A DNA stretch of 64,000 nucleotides, taken from positions 1,736,001-1,800,000 of the forward strand of contig JARGXX010000016.1 of NCBI GenBank assembly GCA_030374765.1. Reading direction: 5' to 3'. Made by a program: the position numbers and the translations under genes. Origin of the DNA: Agarophyton chilense (taxonomy: Eukaryota; Rhodophyta; Florideophyceae; Gracilariales; Gracilariaceae). The notes below the pieces were generated by a model that worked only from the letters and a program-made list of their open reading frames with translations, ran no database searches and was not told where the DNA came from. Shown here one piece after another: positions 21,768 through 31,600 of the stretch (position 1 is the stretch's first letter; each line of letters begins with the position of its first letter).

Positions 21768-22788
21768 TTGGCACCGAAGGCGCGGCGACGACGGACTATT
21801 CCTCATTAAACACTGCTTATTTACTGCGTATGGCGTATGTTTTAGCCTATTGTATCGCTCTCTAACGGGAGCACAGCCCCGCTCTCTATAAAACCTCCCA
21901 GCCCCCTTCTTTGCTTCCCTCCGGTCCTGGTTCTTGCTTTCTGCCTGAGCGCAAGCTGCAGCGAGTAGAGGGAGCTGTAGGCGACCAAAGAGAAGGACTG
22001 GGCCGCGCTGCCGGACAAAGTTTCGTCGTTGTAGAGATGTTGCGCCCTATAGGCCCCATGAAAACTGGCGCTAGCGCGGGCGATGGGCCCAACACTTCAA
22101 AGTGACATGTTATAAAGAGAGTCAGTGGACAAAATAAACGCCAACATTAACTTAGATGGCATTAACAAGTTGCCCAATGAGCCCGTCGATTTGACGTTGG
22201 TGACGCCATTACGTTCAGCGCTGTGGGCAGAGCTCCTTCGTGCGCATGCAGTGAAAGCCGGACCTGCTCCGCTTTTAACCACGAGCACAGTCAGCCAGTG
22301 CGCTCATGTGAACGCCTCTCACCACATCAAAGTTCCTGCCCTCATCCCCACCTCCTGTTCCCATCCACCGTTCTACTTCCCCCTCCTTCCGCCGAGTAAA
22401 TTACCAGTGTTCGTTGACGAACTGCCAGTCGCACTACAGCTACAGATGTATGCGTGACGTCGTCGCGACTCCTTGGGCGTCAGCCTCTGCCGCGGTGGCC
22501 AACGTAGCCCATCCTTTGTACTCAATATATAAGGCTGACGTTAGCTCAAATCCTTCAAATGCACCGGAATTGACGATTGCGGTCTGTGTACGCAGGTTTG
22601 CACCATCGTCAGAATGCATGAACGACGACGAATTGGGTCCTATTCGGGATCAGTTGTTCACGATGCTCTCCTCACCTCTTTCGCAGGTCATCTCAAGAAG
22701 ACGCACAGCTTCTGTTTGCACAATTATAATATAGCGGTTCCATAACTCTGCCTTTGTTGCTAGTAGTCTGAACAAATCTGTATCGGAT
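21768..22788 (-). pseudogene. DNA beside Harbinger 2, possible decayed second gene
   Basis: On the - strand a coding-like segment (ATKAELWNRYIIIVQTEAVR, then LLEMTCERGEESIVNN) lies next to the left end of LTR element 2. On the far side of that element (34981-35207) another - strand segment (AGIEDEMPPSSYHKSASVGS) follows. Both are charged and helix-like, and the position convergent to the transposase is where Harbinger carries its second, accessory gene. That identity is an inference; no Myb signature is visible. The remaining 21,770-22,500 holds nothing firm. Confidence 0.3.
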
Positions 22789-22793
22789 TTTTC
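22789..22793. repeat. Target-site duplication TTTTC, left of element 2
   Basis: TTTTC directly before the left LTR equals the five bases directly after the right LTR (34976-34980). Confidence 0.85.
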
Positions 22794-23715
22794 TGTAGTG
22801 CAACGCCAAGGGCGGCGGAAACACACGAAGATGTCCGAGTCTTCCTCCAAGGAGGGTAGCACGGCGACGGAGCCTCTCCGGAGTGAACACGACTAAGTCG
22901 GGGTGTAAGGCCGAGGTTCACCGGCACGCCAAGCGGGGAGAGTGCGGGATGCTAGAAGGGAGCAGACCAGGTATGAGCTGTATTCCACGGGAGTGGGAAA
23001 GTCTCGGGATCGAGTAATGCACCCACAGGAGTGGCGGTAAACCCGGTAAGCCGGCGCGCGGCACACGCGCGAGCGGCACGAATAACCAACCACAAAGCAA
23101 AAGGGGGAGCTACCACGAGAGTGGGTAAGCGATAAAGGGGGGACCACCCAGTGGGGGCGATCGGGGGAATGGGCCAGGAGAGCCAAAAGAAATATGTAGC
23201 AAACCCAATAATGGGGCGATAACACGGCAGTGGTATGAAAGATATACACGCTAACAGCGGTGAGTCTCCTGTTGACGCAAGGTGGATAAGTCTACCGTTG
23301 GTAACGCGGCTTTACCTCTGTAGAGTGTGAAAGACTCGCGAAAGCGGAAAAAGACTTAGAGCCAAGAACCCTGATTGGGGAGGTTTACTGAGTGTCAGGG
23401 CGAGATCGCCCTGGCACTATATAGTGTAGAATACTGTAAAGAGCTCCCTAACCTAGTGTAATAAAGCTAAATAAATAGAGAAATATTCAGCTATGCTGTG
23501 CCAACCTGTCCCGGGCCACCCGTGATACACGTGGGTAAGTCACACCCGAATCGGGGCCACGGCGCACGGCCGCCAGTGCACTTCGCGTACAACGCGTATA
23601 CACCTGGCTACGCCAGCCCGCTAGAAGCGGTATTACTCATAGATCTCACAAGTATCGTCCGAGGCGGAAAAACAACCAAGTCCTGGAAAACGGCCCTCAC
23701 GAGGGTTGCACTTCA
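22794..23715 (-). repeat. Element 2, 3' LTR
   Basis: It begins TGTAGTGCAACGCC and ends GGTTGCACTTCA. It contains a near-perfect hairpin at 23391-23418 (AGTGTCAGGGCGA with its complement), also present in the other LTR. A G-rich tract abuts the inner edge (AGGAGGGGGATA on the - strand). Confidence 0.93.
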
Positions 23716-23731
23716 TATCCCCCTCCTGAGG
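23716..23731 (-). other. Element 2 polypurine tract
   Basis: On the - strand AGGAGGGGGATA lies directly against the 3' LTR, the expected primer for plus-strand synthesis. Confidence 0.7.
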
Positions 23732-23750
23732 CGCGAGTACGACATCCGCG

Positions 23751-25688
23751 ATGGTGGGCGACGCGCCGAGACTAATGCATAAGAGTACAACCAGCTCGCT
23801 GGGATCCACTTCATCCGATGCCAACAAACGCAGTGCCGCAAAACTCCAGTCTCCTGGCAACAACCGTTCTCAACGTTCCATCTCAACCGAATCCGCATCC
23901 TTGCGTGCCAGTCCTCCGATTCCTCGGCATCGTCTTTCGCTCCGCCGGTCTCCTCTTCCGGTCATCCGGCCTCTTCGCTCACCGATGAGCAACCAAAACA
24001 ATCAACCCAACCGTCTCCCTGCGGGGTACTTCTCCGGCTTCCGGTCCATTCTGCTTCCGCAAAGCGCGTCATTGGCTGCGCCGCAGATTACTATCGCGAA
24101 CGCGGCTGCTGCTCCGTACGGAATGTTCCCCCCGAGAGGGTGGCCGCCATACGACATGCTTGTCGGGCGCCATCCAGGGCATCATGCGTCCGTTCTCCGG
24201 CTTGCGCCGTGGTTCCACCCGATTGCGGTGTTAACCGAAGCGCTCATAGCGATGTACACCGATGGAAACGGGATGCTGCCGGGCGATATTCCGGCCGTGG
24301 CGACAACTTCGTTGGATTGGCGACGCCGCGTAGCGGTTCCGGTTCACGCTGTGGCGCGCCGGGGTAGGGAAACCTCGGCTTCCGCTCATGCGGCCTTCGT
24401 CCTTCTTGGCCATCAACGGCTTCGCCGGGCTCCTTTCGAATATCCCTTCCCCGATGGTCTCGGCACCGACATTCGGCTTTACCGCACTCAAGGTGAGATT
24501 GGTTACGTCGACTGCCTGGCGGGTTTGGAAACACTCTCGTGCAGGGGCATCCCGATAGCACGGCAAGAGGCCATGTGCTGGACGCGACCGATTATCCGGG
24601 CAGAATTCCGCTACATGCGTCGACTTGCGCGGGCCAACTTCCTCGCCCTGATCCGCTTCGAGCGTCGAGCACGATCCCGATTCGGGTATTTGGTCCCGTA
24701 TCAGAACGTGGAGATCGAACGCCTTCGCGTGGCCGACCGACGGGGTCGCTATGTCCTCATTCCACCGTGGTGGTCGAACCTCGAGGCCTGCCGGGGCTGT
24801 TTCATCGAGCTGCCACCAGTCATCACGTATTACGGTTCGTACCTCATCGAGGATCCCGAGTCCGGACTGTGGTCCGTGGTGATTACCGAATGGGCAGTCC
24901 ACGCGGCGGTGTTCATCCTCTAAGAGGTGTATGACCAGTACAGACTGTGGTTCCTCCCGTTCCGGTTGAGGTCCACGATTCGCAGCCTGGACCTGAGCAT
25001 CCCACTTGGTGGAGTAACCAACGCCGAAGAAGAGGCGGGTCTTCTCGATTACATCGAACAGTTGGACTGGACCACCGTTCCGATTGAACAAAGCGGGCGC
25101 AAGGTGGGTAGCCGGGGTCAGGACCTGTCACCAGGAAGGCGTACTCCCTTGGGAGGTGATTTCGTATACTTTGACCCTTGGGAAGGGCACCAAATCTCCG
25201 CGGAGGAAGCGAACGAACTCCGGTTTGCACCGCGACATATCCCCGAGGGGCATCCCATCGGTTTCGTGGACGCGGATGAATATTACCACGTCTACGACGG
25301 CGACGATCCAATGGTGGACAACGAACCCGACGACGGGGAAGCGTACGCCGAGGCGGAGGTCGAGGGATCCGAAGCGGAAGGTCCCTATAACGCGGGGACG
25401 CCACCCACGTCTTACGTGGATTTGGATAACCCCGCGGGGGCTGGGTCGGAGTACGCGGTAGCTGGACCACCTCCGGTTCCACCGGTGAATCTCCCAAGTG
25501 GTGGGGCGTCCGCCCCAGGCGATGCGAGCTCCACTCCGGCGGGTCAAGCGGCCGTGATCTCCCAGTTCCTGCGACAGGTGGGGCTGGGGACCAACGCAGC
25601 GAGTGGCGATGTTGCCGCGATGCGCGAGGCCTTGATCACCCACCTCCAGGGAGGTAACCAACCCGGGGGCGGTGAGTCGAACCCGTGA
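23751..25688 (+). pseudogene. Element 2 antisense gene (aORF2), function unknown
   Basis: Two long open stretches (390 and 253 codons, separated by four bases) run opposite to gag-pol, starting 35 bases inside the 3' LTR edge. The N-terminal part is Ser/Arg/Pro-rich and probably disordered. The middle is arginine-rich with many aromatic residues and short signatures shared with element 1: LVGRHPGHHA, APWFHPIA, RSRFGYLVPYQNVEIERLR, FIELPPVITYYGSYLIEDP, and YDQYRLWFLPFR. The C-terminal part is very acidic (DGDDPMVDNEPDDGEAYAEA), then Pro/Gly-rich, then a short helix SQFLRQVGLG. No known fold, transmembrane segment or zinc motif is visible. Conservation with aORF1 in order and position, while the LTRs are unlike, argues for selection as a protein. 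The opposite strand also carries long open frames, which I regard as shadows. Confidence 0.75.
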
Positions 25689-25856
25689 CGGGGCACGCGA
25701 TCCCGATGGGGAGTTTTCCCTTGTGGCTTAGAGTAGTATCCCGAGTGCTCGGTATTCCATCGATAGCTTCGAATAAAAACCAAGTGACTTGTGTAACCCA
25801 AAACCTTCCTTCACCAGCCTGTTCTACTTTTCTTTTCTCTTCCACCGAGGTGGTTG

Positions 25857-26309
25857 TTATCCCACCTGGGCTTTAACAACCGATGCCGGGATTCTCGTCC
25901 GCGTTCTGCGGTGATATGACACCACCTTCGAACGTGGGAGATGTTCCATCGGCTCATCCGAATCCCATTCGGGCCCTAAACCGTACCAACGGACGAGGTA
26001 TTGAATATAACCATCCGGATGGTATGAGTGCTCCACTATGTGGTCGACCACGAACTCCTTCTCGTAGACTTCCCGCCCTTGCGGTGTACGCGTCACCGGA
26101 CCAAACCGGTGTACGTCTGCAGGTGCGTGTGGGCTACTGTGCCCTTCCCCCGAGGGGTCCATGGAATGGCGTTGCCTTTCCATGCCCTGGGTAGGGGAAC
26201 GAACCGAGTTCCGAGTTGCCTTGGCCGCTTGGCGGGTTGCTTCCGCAAAGGCGTCATGACGAAGAGCGTCAGTTCGACGGCTTCGGCCGGAGGCCTTCCC
26301 GTGGGGCAA
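25857..26309 (-). pseudogene. Element 2 chromodomain
   Basis: The C-terminal half is a clear chromodomain: EKEFVVDHIVEHSYHPDGYI, then QYLVRWYGLGPEWDSDEP and EHLPRSKVVSYHRR. The three aromatic-cage-like positions and the closing helix are all visible. It ends the pol polyprotein. The long region between it and the integrase is Ser/Thr/Pro-rich. In chromoviruses this module binds histone marks or other chromatin features during integration. Confidence 0.9.
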
Positions 26310-27130
26310 TTCTCCCAGTTTTTGGGTCGGAATGCTTTCCGAGAGTTCTCATGCAGAGGCCACCCTTCGGGGGAACGCGGACTAATCCCAAGGCTGGGTT
26401 TCGCGGTCGCGTTCCGCGAGTCGTCGGGGTGAAATCCGTCGAAACGGTGCTGGACTTGACGCGGGAGGCGGTTTCATCACGGGGCGTCGTGCCTTGCCGG
26501 GTGAGCCGCCTTGGGCGTTGATTGGCATATCTCCCGAGGCTGGTGTCGTCTGGTCACGTGACAAGTCCGGCTGATGGCTGGGAGTACTCCGCACCGTGCT
26601 GCGTTCCGCCTCCTCACGTGAGGGCGTGTGCAACGGCGCTGCCGCTATGTCTGCTCGCTTGGGCGACAAAGTACCGCGACGGGCGTGCAACTCCGGGTAA
26701 ACCGTGCCTTCCTCACCAACGGGCGGCGAAGTGCGCTGCGAGGAACCCCTGCGGAGAGCGATTTCGTCCTCAACTATCCCTTTCGAGGGTTCAACTTCAC
26801 TCGGCGACGAGGTGCTTTCGTCCTTGACGGGCACATTCTCCAGGGTGACCGGTGCGCCTTCGACAACGCGGTCGGAGTCAACCGAGACACTGGGAGTGCG
26901 TCTGCCACTGCGCGCGGGTTCTGAACCAGCATCAAGCGTGCTGGGTGTGAATCTCCCGTCTGCTACGTTGTGCTTGCCCGGCTTAGCCGGTGTGTCCTGC
27001 CGTCCAGTACGAGGGACCACTTCCGATCGATTCGGCCTAGAGGGGCCTGCGAGGGCGTGCTCTAAGTTTTCCAGCGTAGCTGGTGTCGACGAACCGTGAC
27101 CCACGGGCTGCGGGTCAACGCTCGACGGCA
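26310..27130 (-). pseudogene. Element 2 pol linker, disordered
   Basis: A Ser/Pro/Thr/Arg-rich stretch with no domain connects integrase to chromodomain. With the end of the integrase it gives a linker of over 1.5 kb, much longer than in element 3 (about 0.3 kb) and longer than in element 1 (about 0.85 kb). Confidence 0.6.
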
Positions 27131-28822
27131 TAGCCGGTCCAGTATCGCGAGGGCGAACAGCATCCTGCGACGATTTCGGTTTCGCTTCGGCGAGAGGGTT
27201 TCCACTACGTGGTGCGTCCTGTCGAGTAGAGTCCCGTGGGGAGTGCGATCAGACGCAGATGCGGTGGCGCTTCCCATAGAGGGTTCAGCAACGGCTGTAG
27301 CGCGCAAATGTGGAGATGGCACGTCGGTAGACGGGACGTCCGGATCACCGTTGTTCTTGCTGGTGTGTCCAGGAGTCCGTGCACCACGGTTGTCATGACG
27401 CGACGAAGCGGTTTCCGTCTCTCGACGAGAGTTATGAGCCTCCTCCCCCTCCTGAGACGGAACGGCATGGGAAGTGGTTGAAACGCCCAACGGGCGGGGG
27501 TAGACACCGCGCCGTGGCATGAGAGAAGAGAAGCCATTCTGGCCTTGGTCCGATAAGATCGGCAAGTCAGAGAGCCCTCGGGTAGGGTGTGGTATTGCAG
27601 AAGGTCTGGAAATCACGGCAGTGGGCTGAGCCACTGTTGTGTGCCAAGCACCATCATCCTCAGAGAGGGATTGTTGACCCATTTCGGTTACTTCCAACGT
27701 CGGTGGCGGGGCGAGTACAACGCGGTCGCGGGAGATCCGCTCATGAGCGTCGACAATTTCCACCACGATGGTGTCGTCTTTCACCGAAATGACCTTGTAA
27801 GGACCGTCCGCGACGGAAGAAAGCTTGTGCTTCTTTTCCTTTTCAGGGTTCCAGTACTCCTTACGGACGAAGACGAAGTCACTGGCTTTGATTTGCGGGG
27901 CCTTATCGCGTACGCGAGAGTCGAAATCACGCTTGTAAGCGGCTTGGGCACGAGCCATCGAGCTTCAAGCGACCGGGATCAGCTTCGTAAGCCACTCTTT
28001 CCACCTGTGGCGATAATCTTTCAGGGAAGGGAACGCATCCAGCGTAGGCTGGGGTTCTAACGCGACAGCGGGCGGAGGGCGGGACAAGACCAGTTCGAAT
28101 GGAGTCAAGCCCGTAAAACGGTGTACCTGCGTATTGTACGCGAACGTCAAGGCGTCGGTATATAAATCCCATGTCTTTGGGTGGTCGGCCGCGTAAGAAC
28201 GGAGAGACGCTAATAGCGTTCGGTTAAACCGCTCCACTTGCCCAATGCACTGGGGGTGATAGGTCGTGGTGAACAGGTTCTTGATGTCAAGAATCCTGCA
28301 CACGTCCTCGAAGAATCGCGATGCGAACTGTTTTCCGTTATCGGATAGAAGATTAACCGGCGGGCCGTAGACGAATACCCAATGGGTTACAAATGCTTGT
28401 GCAACCGTGAAAGCGGATATCTTCCGTGAAGGTACGGTCCGAACCAGTTTTGAGAAACGATACGTGATAACGAGTAAAAACTTATGCCCACGTCGTGTGG
28501 TGAGGAGCTTGCCGAGGATGTCAGTGGCGACAAACTCGAGAGGAGCCCGTGCCCGGAATAGTTTCAACTTCGTGGAGTACTTGCGAAGTTTCACCCGATT
28601 CTTAGCACATTCGGTACAAAACCGCACCGTTGCGTAGCAATCCACCGCCATGGCGGGCCAGTAGAAATTCCTTCGCAAAGTGAGGTAGAGCTTCCGTCCA
28701 CCGGCGTGTCCACCAACTTTCGCATAGTGCGATAGATGCAAAACTCTAGACTGTAGAGTATGCGGCACCACGAGTTGTGGGGATGACTGAACCGTCCTGA
28801 CGAGGTGTCCAAGATCGTTCAC
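27062..28822 (-). pseudogene. Element 2 integrase
   Basis: HHCC zinc-binding region (LHLSHYAKVGGHAGG..., CTECAKNR), catalytic core with FVATDILGKLLTTRRGHKFL (first aspartate), LLSDNGKQFASRFFEDV (second aspartate) and QCIGQVERFNRTLLASL (glutamate), then a GPF/Y module (VADGPYKVISVKDDTIVVEI). The core is a long uninterrupted stretch (27965-28822); the C-terminal part lies in the next open stretch. All catalytic residues are visible. Confidence 0.92.
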
Positions 28823-28834
28823 CTCGAAAGGGAG

Positions 28835-30307
28835 TTAGCCACCGCCATTAAGCGAGGCGCGAATCTTCGTACAGAAGGGGTCACCCTGCTGTTCTCTGAC
28901 CATCTCCTCCGGGGGTATCGGCACAAAACTACCCGGCGGGGGTTTCTCTGAATCGTCCGAGACGAGCAATGCGTCAATATCATCATCCGATTCCGGGCTT
29001 TCGTTCCATTTATCGTGTAACCAATCCAGGTCCCCCGGTGTTCCATCGTCTACGACGAAGCAAGGTATATCCTCGTCATCGACGGCTAGAGCTTCCCCAT
29101 TCGTGGGTAAACGCGAGAGCGCGTCCGCTTGCGCGTTCTGAGTGCCCTTCTTGTAGATCACTTCAAAGTCATATTCCGCGAGGCGGAGTCTCCAACGCAT
29201 TAAGCGGCCTGACGGCTCCGAGATGGTCATGAGCCATCGTAGGGACGAGTGATCCATGTAAACGGTAAAGTGCACACCCATGAGGTAAGGGCGGAGTGTA
29301 GAGAGGGCCCACACAACTGCTAGGCACTCCTTCTCCGACACGGAGTAGTTCCGCTCGTGGACATTAAGCGAGCGTGACCAGTACCCAATGGGTTTGCGTT
29401 CTCCTTCGGGAGTAGTTTGAAAGAGCGCACAGCCTACCTGGTAGTCGCTAGAGTCCGTGTCCACGGAAAACGGTAGTCCGGGTTTCGGTAACGATAGAAT
29501 CGGTGCTGATGTGACAGCCTCCCTAAGGGAGTTAAAAGCATCCGTCTGGGCGGACGTAAAGGGGTCCAGTTTAGTTGGTTGACCTTTCCGCAGAAGCGCG
29601 TTCAAGGGGGCCGCGATGTCAGCGAAGTTAGGGATAAACCGTCTGTAGACGTTGACCAATCCTAGAAAGGAGCGCAGTTCCGTCTGGGTAGCGGGTTCTT
29701 TCGCCTCGCGAAGGGACCTCACTCGAGCTTCCTAGATCATTACACGTCCAGGACGGATAATGTGCCCGAGATACTTCACAGTATCGGTAAAGAACTCACA
29801 TTTCCTCAATTTGAGAGTTATTCCAGCATCACGTAGCGTGGTCATTATGTCCCTGACATGGGTGAGATGGTCATCCAAATTGTCTGAGAATACAATGATA
29901 TCGTCCAAATAGACGAGGCAAGTACGCCACTTAAAGCGGGCCAACAAAATGTCGATAGCACGCTGAAAGGTAGCGGGAGCATTGGTTAGACCAAAAGGCA
30001 TCCGTTTAAAATGGTAGAGTCCCGAGTGACAGACAAACGCAGTCTTACCTTGGTCCTCCTCCCTAACGGGAACCTGCCAATATCCCCAATTGGCGTCCAA
30101 AGCCGTGAACACGGTAGCAGTGACGAGAGAGTCGATGTACTCATCCATTCGTGGGATCGGATACACGTCCTTGACGGTAACATCATTCAAGCGACGGTAG
30201 TCGATGCGAAAGCGCCAGGACCCATCGGGTTTCGCAGCCAGTACCACTGGGGATGCCCACGGCGACTGAGCCGGTTCGATCACTCCAGCTCGGAGCATTT
30301 TGTCCAC
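28835..30307 (-). pseudogene. Element 2 reverse transcriptase and RNase H
   Basis: Reverse transcriptase blocks: DKMLRAGVIEPAQSPWASPV, WRFRIDYRRLNDVTVKDVYP, PFGLTNAPATFQ and the catalytic YLDDIIVFS. RNase H blocks: SVDTDSSDYQVGCALFQ, SEKECLAVVWALSTL, YMDHSSL and NAQADALSRLP. Length and order are normal for Ty3/gypsy. Catalytic residues of both enzymes are present. Confidence 0.93.
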
Positions 30308-31562
30308 TTGGAACTGTTCCTCTTCTCGAGCCTTGGGGCCTGCCCTGTAAGGGGTACAGAGCCACCGGTCGGGTGTTCGGCAATATATCTATCCGGTGTT
30401 CCATTGTATTTATCTCACCAAGAGAGCCATCCCACATTGTGGTAAACTCCCGTAACATCTCACGCAGACTTCCACGGTGTGACTCCGGTACATGACCGAG
30501 GTCGAGTTCCTCGAGTTCTTTCACGGGGTCTACCCGGTCGTAACTCGTCGGAACGGGCTTCTTTTCTGTTTCGGCAGGTTGCGATTTCGAATCATTCGGT
30601 GATTGGACGGCAGCTTCCTCCCCCTCCTTAGAGTGAACGAGACTGAGGACTTCGGCAGCGGTCAGCCTAGTGGGGACCATCGCGGTGGGGTGAGGCATTA
30701 CCGATCCAATAACTTGGTTTTTCACCAGTGACTGGGGGGTGGAGCCCAGATTGGCAACGAGCACAATGAACGGCTTGTCTGGGAAAATCTGCCCCACTCC
30801 ATTCGCCACGGCGAGTTGATATCCATCGTACAGAGATGAGAGAGGCTGAATGACTCGTAAACCGTGTTGAAGGGAAGTGACACGCACCCATACTTGGGAC
30901 TCTGGCGGGATTCGGACAGACGCAGCCACGCGGAGCTTGGTAGACTCCCGAGAAGCGGGTGGAGGTTCCTGCGCGGCAGGGAGCGGTACGTGCTTTTTGG
31001 AGGCACGCCGCAGCGGACGACAGACAATCGGGACCGACGAGCCGTCCTCCATCTCAACACGCTTTAAGCGGGGCCTTATGACGTCAACGAATCTGTCACA
31101 GAAGTCACATCCCAAGATGATGGGGGCAGCCAATTTCTGGCATACAATAAAGTCGAGTTTCACCACGAAGGAGCCCAAGCGAACGACGAGAGCGACGGTT
31201 CAAACCGTTGACAACGGGTTGTTATTCGCGTCCGCGACGTCGGGCGCCACGCCAAGGCGGATCTGAGACCGCAAGGGCGGGGGCAGCAGCGACTCCACGA
31301 TGAAATTCGGACCAGCACCTGTGTCTAAAACAGTAAGGACTCGAACCATAAACTGGGTAGAAAGGCCAAGGTCGGCATACACCTTGTAATTGCGCTTGGC
31401 CATTACTAAGAATCTATCCGGGAACCGGCGGTTAAGAACACGTTTCCACGGTCGACGTAGAACACCAAAGTGTTCAGAGTCCACGTCTGAGACGGCCTGT
31501 TTCCTCGTGAGGATTGTGACCGGGGAGCGAGGCGGAGAAGCCTCGGGCGTCGTCAACCTCAC
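30183..31562 (-). pseudogene. Element 2 protease and linker
   Basis: The aspartic-protease active site reads VLDTGAGPNFIVESLLP, followed by VCQKLAAPIILGCDFCDRF, the partner strand of the same fold. A long linker with a Pro-rich stretch leads to the reverse transcriptase. The reading frame differs from gag, so Pol would be reached by a frame change at the gag end, as in many gypsy elements. Confidence 0.85.
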
Positions 31563-31600
31563 TGTTGGGGACGCCTCTCCCGAAGGGGAGACTCCCGAAA

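Noticed and set aside
24231-25091. 286-codon frame opposite the antisense gene of element 2
   Set aside because: GC-rich third-position shadow of the conserved + frame; element 1 conserves the + frame and not this one.
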